A stretch of 64,000 nt of DNA, taken from NCBI RefSeq assembly GCF_900626095.1, contig NZ_UYZZ01000001.1, forward strand, positions 1 through 64,000. Direction: 5' to 3'. Below are positions 42,910 to 51,782 of the stretch, one piece after another. How positions within the stretch are numbered: the stretch's first letter is position 1; the number at the start of each line of letters is the position of its first letter. The translations under genes and the position numbers were made by a program. Origin of the DNA: Clostridium rectalis. Its GTDB lineage: Bacteria > Bacillota > Clostridia > Clostridiales > Clostridiaceae. A model generated the notes under the pieces. It was not told the DNA's origin. It was given only the letters and a program-made list of their open reading frames with translations, and did not search any database.

Positions 42910-43341
42910 ATGGAGGCTACATGGGAAATTATATTATGGGTATCCATAGGTGTTATAGCGTTAGTAGTAGATATACTAACTAGTAGCTTACTTTTTGTAT
43001 GGTTTACAATTGGAGCTATAGCTGCCTTAATAACTTTAATACTTGGATACAAAATAGCAACACAACTTATAATTTTTATAATAATTAGCATTATATTTAT
43101 GGTAATAGGGTATCCGTTAGCTAAGAAAACACTTAAGAAATCTGTGGAAAGACTTCCCACTATGGAGGAAGGATATATAGGAAGAGAACTTATTATTGAA
43201 GAAGAGTTTAGTAAAAAAACCATGATAAAAGTGGATGGAATATACTGGACAGTTAAAAGTGAAGGGGAACCTATTAAAAAAGGAGATAAAGTAAAAATAA
43301 CCAGAATAGATGGTAATAGATTAATAGTAAAAAAGGTGTAG
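42910..43341 (+). CDS. NfeD-like membrane protein
   Basis: 143 residues. Three to four N-terminal membrane helices (WEIILWVSIGVIALVVDILTS onward) precede a C-terminal OB-fold domain (about 90-143): GYIGRELIIEEEFSKKTMIKVDGIYWTVKSEGEPIKKGDKVKI. This is the short NfeD (NfeD1b/YbbK) type that is nearly always paired with a stomatin-like gene, here 12 bases downstream. The pair is thought to organise membrane microdomains or protein quality control. ATG behind AGGAGGGGG. Confidence 0.92.
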   Translation: MEATWEIILWVSIGVIALVVDILTSSLLFVWFTIGAIAALITLILGYKIATQLIIFIIISIIFMVIGYPLAKKTLKKSVERLPTMEEGYIGRELIIEEEFSKKTMIKVDGIYWTVKSEGEPIKKGDKVKITRIDGNRLIVKKV

Positions 43342-43353
43342 GAGGAAGATTGC

Positions 43354-44298
43354 ATGTCAGGAAAAATAATACTTATTGTATTGATATTATTTGTATTAAT
43401 AGTAATTTTATCTTCAATTAAAATTGTTAATACAGGATACGTTTATATATTAGAAAGATTTGGACAGTTTTTTAAAGTTCTAGAACCAGGATGGCATTTT
43501 ACTATTCCATTTGCAGATTTTGTAAGAAAAAAGGTATCAACTAAACAACAGATTTTAGATATAGAACCTCAAAATGTTATTACACAGGATAATGTTAAAA
43601 TTTCTATAGATAATGTTATTTTCTATAAAGTTATGAATGCTAAAGATGCTGTTTATAATATAGAAAATTATAAATCAGGTATAGTTTACTCAACTATAAC
43701 TAATATGAGAAATATAGTTGGTAATATGACATTGGATGAAGTTTTATCAGGAAGAGATAAAATAAACAGTGAATTATTAATGGTGGTAGATCAAATAACA
43801 GATGCATATGGAATAAAAATCTTATCCGTTGAAATCAAAAATATAATGCCACCAGCAGAAATACAACAGGCTATGGAAAAACAAATGAAGGCTGAAAGAG
43901 ATAAAAGAGCTGTTATACTTCAAGCTGAGGGTGAAAAGCAAAGTGAAATTGCAAGAGCAGAAGGAGATAAACAGGCTAAAATACTTGGAGCAGAAGCTGA
44001 AAAAGAAGCTAATATTAGACGTGCAGAAGGGTTAAAACAAAGTCAGCTTTTAGAAGCGGAGGGTAAAGCAAAGGCAATTGAAGCCGTTGCTCAAGCTGAA
44101 GCAAAGGCAATACATTTAGTAAATGAAGCTATAATTAGCTCAGGAACAAATTCAACAGTAATTGCATTAAAGCAAGTTGAGGCACTACAGGATATGGCTA
44201 AAAATCCTGCGAATAAGCTTATACTACCCAATGAAACATTATCCTCACTTGGCAGTATAGCAGCGGTAGGGGACTTATTAAATAAGAATAATAAATAA
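43354..44298 (+). CDS. Stomatin/prohibitin-like SPFH membrane protein (QmcA-type)
   Basis: 314 residues. An N-terminal membrane anchor (IILIVLILFVLIVILSSI) is followed by the SPFH/band 7 domain (about 25-190: GYVYILERFGQFFKVLEPGWHFTIPF). A long coiled coil rich in AEGEKQ and RAEGLKQ repeats runs to about 260. It forms oligomeric membrane rings and works with the NfeD protein encoded directly upstream. ATG start behind AGGAGGAAG. Terminator downstream. Confidence 0.94.
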   Translation: MSGKIILIVLILFVLIVILSSIKIVNTGYVYILERFGQFFKVLEPGWHFTIPFADFVRKKVSTKQQILDIEPQNVITQDNVKISIDNVIFYKVMNAKDAVYNIENYKSGIVYSTITNMRNIVGNMTLDEVLSGRDKINSELLMVVDQITDAYGIKILSVEIKNIMPPAEIQQAMEKQMKAERDKRAVILQAEGEKQSEIARAEGDKQAKILGAEAEKEANIRRAEGLKQSQLLEAEGKAKAIEAVAQAEAKAIHLVNEAIISSGTNSTVIALKQVEALQDMAKNPANKLILPNETLSSLGSIAAVGDLLNKNNK

Positions 44299-44321
44299 AA
44301 CCTTTAAGAAATATACTTAAA

Positions 44322-44367
44322 AAGGATTGCATCGAAATTTCATTTTGATGTAATCCCTCTTTTTATT
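44322..44367 (+). terminator. Rho-independent terminator
   Basis: Stem GGATTGCATCGAAAT with ATTTTGATGTAATCC (one or two mismatches), followed by CTCTTTTTATTT. Confidence 0.8.
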
Positions 44368-44553
44368 TATAGGTTTATTTTAAAGCAGTTTATAAAATTA
44401 ACGAAATAATAATAATGATAAGAAATACAGATTTATATTATACCTTTAAATATATGGTAAGTATAAGAATTTAGAAAATAAAAATAATAAATTATTATTA
44501 CTATACTACCGTATTTAAATTTTATCATAGTATATACTAGGGGGTGCTATAAC

Positions 44554-45276
44554 GTGGCTATACAGGAAATAGTATGTAGAACATTAATGGCTATAATAAT
44601 TGCTGGAATAGTGGGATATGAAAGAGAGAATAAGAATAGACCTGCTGGATTTAGAACTCATATTTTAGTTTGTCTAGGGGCTGCTGTAATTTCTATGATA
44701 CAAATATATGATATGGAATATGTGGCAGAAATGATTAAATCTAATTCAGAATTAGCATCTGCATTAAAATCTGATGTAGGTAGACTTGGAGCACAGGTTA
44801 TAAGTGGAATAGGTTTTTTGGGTGCAGGAACAATTATTCATGAAAAGGGTTCCGTGAAAGGTCTTACTACTGCAGCAAGTCTATGGGCTGTTGCTTGCAT
44901 TGGACTTGCTATTGGTAGAGGATATTATTATTTAAGTATTATATCTGCAATATGCGTAGTGATAGTATTAGTTTCTTTAAAAAAACTTGAAGATAAGTTT
45001 AGAGAGAAGTGTAAGGAAGTTCACTTACAAGTAGAGTATTTCAATGATAATAAGGAAGAAGTTACTCATGAAATATCAACTTATTTTGAAGAACAGAAAA
45101 TAAAAATAAAAAATATAGAATTTTTATTAGAGGAAGATGAGATAGATGATGATAAGAAATATTCTCAATATATAAGCAGTAGGTATACAATTTTGATGCC
45201 AAGGTGTACTAATAAGGAGGCAATTGTAGGTAGATTAAGTGAAAAAGCAGATGTAATAAAAATAGAAGTCCTATAA
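44554..45276 (+). CDS. MgtC/SapB family membrane protein
   Basis: 240 residues. The N-terminal membrane domain with about five helices shows GYERENKNRPAGFRTHILVCLGAAV, GRLGAQVISGIGFLGAGTI and KGLTTAASLWAVACIGLAIGRG, the full MgtC signature. A cytoplasmic ACT-like C-terminal domain follows (about 150-240). MgtC proteins affect growth at low Mg2+ and inhibit the F-type ATP synthase in pathogens. GTG start behind AGGGGGTG. Monocistronic. Confidence 0.93.
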   Translation: MAIQEIVCRTLMAIIIAGIVGYERENKNRPAGFRTHILVCLGAAVISMIQIYDMEYVAEMIKSNSELASALKSDVGRLGAQVISGIGFLGAGTIIHEKGSVKGLTTAASLWAVACIGLAIGRGYYYLSIISAICVVIVLVSLKKLEDKFREKCKEVHLQVEYFNDNKEEVTHEISTYFEEQKIKIKNIEFLLEEDEIDDDKKYSQYISSRYTILMPRCTNKEAIVGRLSEKADVIKIEVL

Positions 45277-45322
45277 AAATTAATATTATAAACTAAAATT
45301 TTACATCTATTTAAGTTTTTTT

Positions 45323-45356
45323 AAAGACCATTGAAATTTATCAATGGTCTTTAGTT
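45323..45356 (+). terminator. Rho-independent terminator
   Basis: Stem AAAGACCATTGA (45323-45334) with TCAATGGTCTTT (45341-45352). Confidence 0.88.
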
Positions 45357-45487
45357 TCTGTGTTTATTAATTTTCATAAGGGTTATTTTTAATGAGTTTA
45401 GTAGTTTTATGTATAAAAAAGAGTTAAACTGCTATAAAATATAAATAATAAAGGATTAGTTTTATATGAATTTAGGAGGAAATTACT

Positions 45488-45979
45488 ATGATAATAAAAA
45501 AGGCGGATATTAAACAATTAGATAATATAATGATTTTAATAAAAGATGCAGTAGAAGATATGATGTTAAATGGAATTGAGCAATGGGATCATATTTATCC
45601 AAATGTAGAAGTTATAAAAAAAGATATAGAAGATGGTAGCCTTTATATCTATGTTGAAGAGGATATTATTAAAGGAATTATTGTATTAAATAAAACTCAA
45701 GATATAGAATATGAGGATTTAATATGGCAAGTTAAGGATAGATTTGCAGTTATACATAGGTTGTGCGTAAATCCTAAATATCAGGGAGCTGGTATAGCAA
45801 AAGCACTTATAAAATATGTAGAGAAAAGGGCGAAGGATAATAAATTTAAGTCCATAAGATTAGATGCTTTTATAAAAAATACTAAAGCCTGTAGTATGTA
45901 TGAAAAAAGAGGGTTTAAAAAGGTTGGAACTATAAGACTTAGAAAAGGGGAATTTTACTGTTTTGAAAAAAAATTATAG
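45488..45979 (+). CDS. GNAT family N-acetyltransferase
   Basis: 163 residues. The acetyl-CoA loop is VNPKYQGAGIAKALIKYVEKRA (about 100-120), preceded by the strand FAVIHRLCV and followed by SIRLDAFIKNTKACSMYEKRGFKKVG. IEQWDHIYPN near residue 35 resembles the acceptor-side segment of small clostridial GNATs. The acceptor is unknown. ATG behind AGGAGG. No cotranscribed neighbour is obvious; the next gene starts 68 bases later. Confidence 0.9.
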   Translation: MIIKKADIKQLDNIMILIKDAVEDMMLNGIEQWDHIYPNVEVIKKDIEDGSLYIYVEEDIIKGIIVLNKTQDIEYEDLIWQVKDRFAVIHRLCVNPKYQGAGIAKALIKYVEKRAKDNKFKSIRLDAFIKNTKACSMYEKRGFKKVGTIRLRKGEFYCFEKKL

Positions 45980-46047
45980 ATGATGATACACTTATTTTTT
46001 TAATGCTCATATATTGTTAACATAAGCATTAAAAGAGAGGAGTTAAT

Positions 46048-46761
46048 ATGATCTATTTTAGATATCCTGAGGATAATTTTGAACAGTTTTTACCCTGGGA
46101 TGTATATAATGAAAATTTTGTAGATGAATATGAAAAAACTTTATTAGGAAAAGAAATGGAAAGTCAGGCCAAACTTGGGGAGCAAATACTTAAGCCAAAT
46201 ACATTTAAATTAACTTATCCTTTTGTTACTAATCTACAGGAATCAGTTAGAAAAAAAGTAAATGAAGGGATAATAGATGAGGTAGTTTATTTATTTAAAG
46301 ATCAGGTATTATATCCAGAGAACATAGACTTTAAAGAAGTAATAAGCTTTTATGAGGTACCTTTAAATGAAAAAGGGCTTTTAAGTATATTATTTGGAAT
46401 TTATACATTCACAGGTGGAGCCCATGGGTATACAAAATATAGTTCTATAACTTTGGATTTAAATAGTGGTAAAGTTTATAGCTTTAGTGATTTATTTAAC
46501 CCTAAAATATATTATAAAGGTTTTTTAGATGAGATAGCAAAACAGTATATTAAAGATAATAATATTCCCCTTGTTGAGGAATATAATGGAATACATCAGG
46601 ATCAAAAATTTTACTTAACACCTAATGAATTAGTGCTTTATTATCAAGTGTATGAGTATACTCCATACTATTATGGAGTATTTAAAATAATAATACCATA
46701 TGATAAAATCTTAAATCTACTAGGACCCATGAGTCCTATTCAAAAATTAATAAATAAATGA
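46048..46761 (+). CDS. DUF3298/DUF4163 (RsiV-like) domain protein without signal peptide
   Basis: 237 residues. The DUF4163 part (about 45-115) leads to the DUF3298 part with FTFTGGAHGYTKYSSITLDLNSGKVYSFSDLF and later FYLTPNELVLYYQVYEYTPYYYGVFKIIIPYDKI. The order is that of the extracellular domain of RsiV and of PdaC's N-terminal domain. The start MIYFRYPEDNFEQF has no signal peptide or membrane helix, unlike the paralogue at 50795-51535, so this copy is probably cytoplasmic. ATG behind GAGAGGAG. Ligand unknown; RsiV itself binds lysozyme. Confidence 0.8.
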   Translation: MIYFRYPEDNFEQFLPWDVYNENFVDEYEKTLLGKEMESQAKLGEQILKPNTFKLTYPFVTNLQESVRKKVNEGIIDEVVYLFKDQVLYPENIDFKEVISFYEVPLNEKGLLSILFGIYTFTGGAHGYTKYSSITLDLNSGKVYSFSDLFNPKIYYKGFLDEIAKQYIKDNNIPLVEEYNGIHQDQKFYLTPNELVLYYQVYEYTPYYYGVFKIIIPYDKILNLLGPMSPIQKLINK

Positions 46762-46780
46762 ATAATATAAATAAATATAT

Positions 46781-46818
46781 AAAAGGTATGTAGTTTTTAA
46801 AAATTACATACTTTTTAT
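46781..46818 (+). terminator. Rho-independent terminator
   Basis: Stem AAAAGGTATGTAGTTTTT with AAATTACATACTTTTT, T-rich tail. Confidence 0.82.
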
Positions 46819-46923
46819 TCTTTCAAAATTGTAAGGAAATCTATCTATAATGTAACATAATTAAATTGAACTGATTAGGTAATATAAATTATAATTTAAT
46901 ATATAAAAAAGGAGGTAAAATTT

Positions 46924-48009
46924 ATGTCAAGTTATTTATTTCCAATAAAAATGGCATTAATAAGTTTTCCATTTATAGCATTTTTCTTAACACTTCCATT
47001 CGTGATATATCAGTATAGAAAGTATAAATATGTAAACAAAATAAGGGTGATAGTTTTATATTCTTTTTTATTATATATGATAACATCTTACTATCTTGTA
47101 ATTTTACCTTTGCCAGCTAGCAGAGATATAAAAGTGTTAAATGTAAGTAAATATTACCAATTAATACCATTTAACTTTATTCAAGATTTTTTAAAAGAAA
47201 CTAACGTTGTTTTTTCTAAACCAATAACATACATGTATATGTTACAAGAAAGAGCTTTTTTACAAATAGTATTTAATATATTATTATTTATTCCATTAGG
47301 TATATATATAAGATATTATTTTAGAAAAGATTTAAAAAGAGTAATTTTAATATCATTTATCATTTCATTATTTTTTGAAATTACACAGCTCACAGGATTA
47401 TATGGATTATATAAATATCCGTATAGACTATTTGATGTGGATGATTTAATGTTAAATACTTTAGGAGGAATAATTGGATATTATATGGCTCCAGTATTTA
47501 TGTATTTCCTACCGGATAGTGGTACATTGGATGAAAACGTAGATTTTTCATGTATGAAAGTGAGTTTTACTAGAAGGCTAATAGCTTTTTTTATAGATTG
47601 GATAATACTAAATATTATTATAGAAATATTAGCAGTAAAAGATTCTGTAATTTTTAATGGTATAGTAGTATTTATATATTTTATATTAATAGTATATTTA
47701 ACAAATGGTAAAACTGTAGGAAAGAAAATTTTAAATATAAAAATAAAAGGACAAAAGGATGTTTTAACTTTTAAAGAAGTGTTTTTAAGATATTCTATAC
47801 TATATTATGGAGTAATAGGTGTTAATAGAGTGGTTACCGTAGCTACATCAATAAATGAAAATGCCATTATCTTATATGTTATGATGCTGTTTTTATTTGT
47901 GTATGATGGAATTATATTTGTACACTTTATCTTACACTTGTTTAAAAAAGAAAAACAGTTTTTTTATGAAAAAGTTAGTAATACAAAAAATGTTATAATA
48001 ACAGAATAG
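46924..48009 (+). CDS. VanZ-RDD fusion membrane protein
   Basis: 361 residues. The N-terminal VanZ-like region (about 1-205) has QIVFNILLFIPLGIYIRY and FEITQLTGLYGLYKYPYRLFDVDDLMLNTLGGIIGY. The C-terminal RDD domain (about 215-350) has FTRRLIAFFIDWIILNIIIEI and NGKTVGKKILNIKIKG. About eight membrane helices overall. VanZ gives low-level teicoplanin resistance in enterococci; the RDD family is linked to ion or solute transport. ATG behind AAGGAGG. Function of the fusion is unknown. Confidence 0.88.
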   Translation: MSSYLFPIKMALISFPFIAFFLTLPFVIYQYRKYKYVNKIRVIVLYSFLLYMITSYYLVILPLPASRDIKVLNVSKYYQLIPFNFIQDFLKETNVVFSKPITYMYMLQERAFLQIVFNILLFIPLGIYIRYYFRKDLKRVILISFIISLFFEITQLTGLYGLYKYPYRLFDVDDLMLNTLGGIIGYYMAPVFMYFLPDSGTLDENVDFSCMKVSFTRRLIAFFIDWIILNIIIEILAVKDSVIFNGIVVFIYFILIVYLTNGKTVGKKILNIKIKGQKDVLTFKEVFLRYSILYYGVIGVNRVVTVATSINENAIILYVMMLFLFVYDGIIFVHFILHLFKKEKQFFYEKVSNTKNVIITE

Positions 48010-48043
48010 TAGGAAGTGTGTTTAAGCACTTCCTACTTTAAAT
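48008..48043. terminator. Bidirectional terminator
   Basis: Stem AGTAGGAAGTG (48008-48018) with CACTTCCTACT (48027-48037) between convergent genes. Confidence 0.88.
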
Positions 48044-48053
48044 TTATAGAAAT

Positions 48054-48515
48054 TTAAATGCATACAAAGCTTTCGATTCGCCTTAAGTCCATTCCAAAGT
48101 AAATCCAACGACGTCCAGTCCATCTCCAACCGGAGACAGAATTTCTTCCTACAAAGACTATCCAAGCCCAAAATCCTCTTCCGTTTCTAGGCCATATATA
48201 TACAAATCTATAAAGACATGGTCTTAAAGAACCTGGATTTACAGCTTTTATACCAGGACTTTTATTAGGTATATAAGAAGGGGGACGTCCCGATGGCGGT
48301 CTTCCAGGTGGTCTTCCTCCCCCACCTCCTCCAGGGGGCATTGGTGGACGAGGAGGTGGCATTGGTGGACGAGGGGGCGGAGAAAACTGTCCATAGAGGT
48401 ACTGAAATGGACATGTAAAATTTTGAAATTTATATGTTTCTTCTAGTTTATCGTAATAGTTTTCATAAAAATCTTCATTTAATTCATCATTTCTGTAGAA
48501 ACCATCAATGTACAT
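48054..48515 (-). CDS. Pro/Gly-rich hypothetical protein, possible spore or surface protein
   Basis: 153 residues. Acidic, Tyr-rich N terminus (MYIDGFYRNDELNEDFYENYYDK), then a Pro/Arg/Gly-rich tract at about 50-85 with two copies of PPPRPPMPP and a run of Gly, then a Trp- and Arg-rich C terminus (WPRNGRGFWAWIVFVGRNS, SGWRWTGRRWIYFGMDLRRIES). No signal peptide or membrane helix is clear. The low-complexity tract is locally GC-rich, far above the neighbours. The layout of variable linker plus conserved aromatic end resembles clostridial spore-associated proteins; I cannot name the family. ATG behind AAGGAG. Confidence 0.75.
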   Translation of the reverse strand: MYIDGFYRNDELNEDFYENYYDKLEETYKFQNFTCPFQYLYGQFSPPPRPPMPPPRPPMPPGGGGGGRPPGRPPSGRPPSYIPNKSPGIKAVNPGSLRPCLYRFVYIWPRNGRGFWAWIVFVGRNSVSGWRWTGRRWIYFGMDLRRIESFVCI

Positions 48516-48806
48516 TAAATATTCTCCTTAAAAAAAATTACAATATATTATATGTAAAGTATGCATGTAGTGTGAAAGCCAGTAATGAATAACGTAAATA
48601 GTATTGTAAAGTTGTTGCTATTTTAAGTATATGAAATATTAGTTTACTTATAATTTTTAATAGAGTGTATATAACAGGCAATTTATAAATACTAGAAAAA
48701 ATGTTATTATATACTTAAGAATTTGGATTTAAATCGAATAATTAATAGTGAGGGTGTAATATTTAATCACATTTGTAATTTACTATATTATAAGGAGGTA
48801 ATAAAC

Positions 48807-49451
48807 ATGAAAATATCCTCCCTACTTATGAGAGGAACTATGGAAAATTCAAATATAAACCGTAGTGCTTTAGACAATGAAATAAAGTCTTTACAAAAGC
48901 AAAAATTAGAACTTACAAAGCAAATAGATGGGATAAAACAGCAACACTTAGATACAAAAACAGAAGGGGATTTAATAAAGGCACTGCAGGAGCAAATTCA
49001 GCAAATAGAACAACAAATTCAACAAAAGAACATGGAAAAATCAAATAATAATAATAATAAAAAAGAAGATAAAGAAATTAATCTGAAAAAAGAGGAAAGG
49101 GATTCTTTTGAATTAAGTGATTTATCAAATATCAATATAACATATGATAAGATGAAAAAACTTAATAAAATTAAAACAAAGTTAAATGGAGAAGGCAGAA
49201 TCTTAGAAAAAGAGGCAGAAATTGATGCTCAAAGGGACAAACTTGGCAATGGGTCTAAAATAGTTCAAAAGAAAAGAAAAAGAGTAGCTGAAATGTATGC
49301 ATCAGTCCAAAAAATTAATGCAAAATTATCAAAGGAATCTGATAAAATATCTAATAAAATAAAAAAATCAAAAGTAATGATTCATGAAGAAAACAAATCA
49401 GAAGAAAATATAGAAAATAATAAAGATGAAAAAATAAATATAGTAATTTAG
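48807..49451 (+). CDS. FlxA-like coiled-coil protein
   Basis: 214 residues, almost all helical. The middle segment SLQKQKLELTKQIDGIKQQH and LIKALQEQIQQIEQQIQQKN form a strong coiled coil of the FlxA-like family (about 25-85), followed by Asn/Lys-rich and Glu-rich helices. No membrane segment. The frame is open from a TTG at 48723, but ATG at 48807 has AAGGAGG (48792-48798) 8 bases before it and is chosen. FlxA-like proteins are of unknown role. The downstream small membrane protein is probably cotranscribed. Confidence 0.8.
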   Translation: MKISSLLMRGTMENSNINRSALDNEIKSLQKQKLELTKQIDGIKQQHLDTKTEGDLIKALQEQIQQIEQQIQQKNMEKSNNNNNKKEDKEINLKKEERDSFELSDLSNINITYDKMKKLNKIKTKLNGEGRILEKEAEIDAQRDKLGNGSKIVQKKRKRVAEMYASVQKINAKLSKESDKISNKIKKSKVMIHEENKSEENIENNKDEKINIVI

Positions 49452-49504
49452 TGTATATATTACATCCTCATATATTTAAATCTAATGGGAATAGGGGGAG
49501 ACAT

Positions 49505-49726
49505 ATGGGGAATTCAAATGACAAAAACTTAATTAGAAGTTCTAAAATTTTACTTATTATAGGTATAATAATACTAATAGGTGGTACTATTTCTTTATTT
49601 ATTAAAATGAAATTTGAGACAAGAAGTTCTGATATAGCAAATATAATAGCAGTGATGATTTTATCATTACTTTTAATAGTAAAGGCCACTATAGGAATTA
49701 TACAAATTAAGAAATATGGGAAATAG
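49505..49726 (+). CDS. Small membrane protein (two helices)
   Basis: 73 residues from ATG 49505, chosen because AGGGGGAG (49493-49500) lies just upstream; the frame also opens at 49451 without an RBS. Helices are ILLIIGIIILIGGTISLFI and DIANIIAVMILSLLLIVKATIGI, with a basic linker. No family recognised. It follows the FlxA-like gene by 53 bases. Confidence 0.65.
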   Translation: MGNSNDKNLIRSSKILLIIGIIILIGGTISLFIKMKFETRSSDIANIIAVMILSLLLIVKATIGIIQIKKYGK

Positions 49727-49745
49727 ATAAACTTATAAATTTTTT

Positions 49746-49790
49746 AGGATGCATCTTAGAAATTATTTCAAGAGGTATCCTTTTTTATGT
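49746..49790 (+). terminator. Probable terminator
   Basis: Imperfect stem AGGATGCATCTT with AAGAGGTATCCT followed by TTTTTT. Confidence 0.7.
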
Positions 49791-49956
49791 ATTTATTGTT
49801 ATAATAAAAGTCTATTTATTAATTTATAATAACGTAATCATTAGTATATCTCCTGTAAATGTTAATAAAATGAAAAATATATAAAATCCCTATGATAAAA
49901 AATAGCATATATGATATTATGATATAAAAAAAGAGTTAAATAAAAGGAGTTTTTAC

Positions 49957-50745
49957 ATGAACAGTAAGAATATCATACTAAATAGGCATAAATTAGCAAC
50001 GTTTTTACTGATCATTGGGTGTGTTTTAATGATTTTACCTATAATAAGTATGAAACTGAGATTATTTTTATTAAAAAAAATTAGTCCAAACAGTTTTAAA
50101 TATTATAATTTTTATAAAATGAAAAGTGATAAACAGGATATATATTTATTAGGAACTTTACATAAGGAACATTTAATAAATCAGGATTTTTCACTAATTC
50201 ATATAGGAGCAGTTATAGAAAGTTTAAAACCTGATTTATTATTGGTTCAAAGTAGACCTGAGGAATTAAAAAAAGGTAATGTTGGTGATGGTAGTCTTGA
50301 AATGCCATTTGCAAATCTTACGGCACATTACTTAGGTATAGATGTGAATGGTATAGATTGGATTGACTATTTGCCTAGTATTAATGAAAGTTTAAGAAAT
50401 GAAAAAATTTCTCAAAATATAATAAAAAATTCAAAAGGTTATAAAAAGGTATTAGTATTATGCGAATATAAGAAAACCAGAAATATATTAAAAAAACTTA
50501 ATCGGAAAGGATATTGTATTTCTGGGTTTAATAATAGGAATAAGGAAAGGTTGTTTTCGTCCAATAACAGAAAATTTTCTTTTCCTTTTGGAATGAAATA
50601 TTATATTCAGAAAAAAATAGACTTTAATAAGCAGAATATAAAATCGGAAAAGGATTCAAGAAAAAAAAATTTATTTAAAGAAGAAATAAATTTTAATAGA
50701 GAACTTATAGATATTATTGAATTAGTAGGAGAAAGAACAAAATAA
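49957..50745 (+). CDS. TraB/GumN-like membrane-anchored protein
   Basis: 262 residues. An N-terminal membrane helix (KLATFLLIIGCVLMILPIISM) leads into a domain with DIYLLGTLHKEHL, HIGAVIESLKPDLLLVQSRPEELKKG and a later GYKKVLVLCEYKKT. The LGT-H start and the PDLLLVQ-RPEE segment resemble the first motifs of the TraB/PrgY/GumN family (LGTxH and VE/xRP). The C-terminal 80 residues are Lys/Asn-rich. The second family motif is not clear, so this is tentative. ATG behind AAAGGAG; monocistronic. Confidence 0.6.
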   Translation: MNSKNIILNRHKLATFLLIIGCVLMILPIISMKLRLFLLKKISPNSFKYYNFYKMKSDKQDIYLLGTLHKEHLINQDFSLIHIGAVIESLKPDLLLVQSRPEELKKGNVGDGSLEMPFANLTAHYLGIDVNGIDWIDYLPSINESLRNEKISQNIIKNSKGYKKVLVLCEYKKTRNILKKLNRKGYCISGFNNRNKERLFSSNNRKFSFPFGMKYYIQKKIDFNKQNIKSEKDSRKKNLFKEEINFNRELIDIIELVGERTK

Positions 50746-50751
50746 AGTTTT

Positions 50752-50788
50752 AATCAGCTGGTGCATTTTTGCAGCAGCTGATTTTTAT
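50752..50788. terminator. Bidirectional terminator
   Basis: Stem AATCAGCTG (50752-50760) with CAGCTGATT (50774-50782) and an inner GTGC/GCAG extension, between convergent genes. Confidence 0.85.
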
Positions 50789-50794
50789 AAAATT

Positions 50795-51535
50795 TTATTC
50801 TATAACTTTAATATCGTATTTAAAATTGTTAAAAGGAACTCTAAATTCTCTAATCCCAGAAGAATAAGGGGCTATTTCATATAAACCAAAATAAATTACT
50901 ATATTATTATTTTCTATAAAGAAACTTTGATTTTCAGATATAGTTTTAAAAGTATTTTTAAAATAAATCTTTGGATTTTTACTTATTTCATTTTTTATAT
51001 AATTATTAATAATATGTTTGAAATTTTCATTATTACAAAATAAATCTTTAAGAGTTAGTAGCTTACCAGTTTTAGTATTTATATTAAAAGTTTTTTTAGT
51101 GGTGATTCCATGTGCACCACCAGTGTATTCGTAATATATTAATGTTATGCTTAAAATATTATTTTTATTATAGGATAAATTATAATCTACATTAAAAATA
51201 TATTTATTTTTTAAATTAGTATCTTCTTTGGAGTAATTTAAAATTTTAGATTTATTAATTAATATATCTTCGTCTATTAATGTATTAATTTTATATTCTA
51301 TAGTTTTATTTTTCAAACCATATACTACAGGCATTTTTATATCTGTATCTAAACGTGGATAAATATCTTTTGTATTTTTGCAAAGTATTCTTGCGCTTTC
51401 ATTAAGGATATTGTACTTAAGATTAGTTATTATAAAATTTTTAGTTAAGCTACTAGAATAATTTTTCGCAGATACTATTGAGGTACTACTTATTGTCATT
51501 ACACTAGCTAATACAATATAGAGTATTTTTTTCAC
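50795..51535 (-). CDS. Secreted DUF3298/DUF4163 (RsiV-like) domain protein
   Basis: 246 residues. A signal peptide (ILYIVLASVMTISSTSIVSA) is followed by the DUF4163 region and DUF3298 with YEYTGGAHGITTKKTFNINTKTGKLLTLKDLF and ISENQSFFIENNNIVIYFGLYEIAPYSSGIREFRVPF. It shares the TGGAHG motif and domain order with the cytoplasmic-looking paralogue at 46048-46761. Predicted to be exported, soluble and free of a sigma-factor-binding part. GTG start 6 bases after GGAGGGG. Confidence 0.85.
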   Translation of the reverse strand: MKKILYIVLASVMTISSTSIVSAKNYSSSLTKNFIITNLKYNILNESARILCKNTKDIYPRLDTDIKMPVVYGLKNKTIEYKINTLIDEDILINKSKILNYSKEDTNLKNKYIFNVDYNLSYNKNNILSITLIYYEYTGGAHGITTKKTFNINTKTGKLLTLKDLFCNNENFKHIINNYIKNEISKNPKIYFKNTFKTISENQSFFIENNNIVIYFGLYEIAPYSSGIREFRVPFNNFKYDIKVIE

Positions 51536-51782
51536 ATCAACCCCTCCAAATAAAAAATGTAATATTTTACATATATAATACTCTTGTTAAATTGATAAAG
51601 GGTTACGGAAAAAATAAAATAAGTTTACAAAACAGTTACGTTTTAAAGATGAAATTAATATTTTATAATTTGTTATAAAATATTAAGCTTATTTTAAGAT
51701 ATGTGTAAGAATTTATAAAGGAATGTTTTTTATAATTATAAGTGTAAAGTTTATTTAGCTTTTAAAAGGAGATGCAAAGTTT

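Noticed and set aside
42743-42949. 68-codon plus-strand frame after hcp
   Set aside because: It overlaps the hcp terminator and the NfeD gene start, has no RBS, and its tail is NfeD sequence out of frame.
42879-43355. 158-codon minus-strand frame over NfeD
   Set aside because: Antisense to a well-supported gene, no RBS, no family features.
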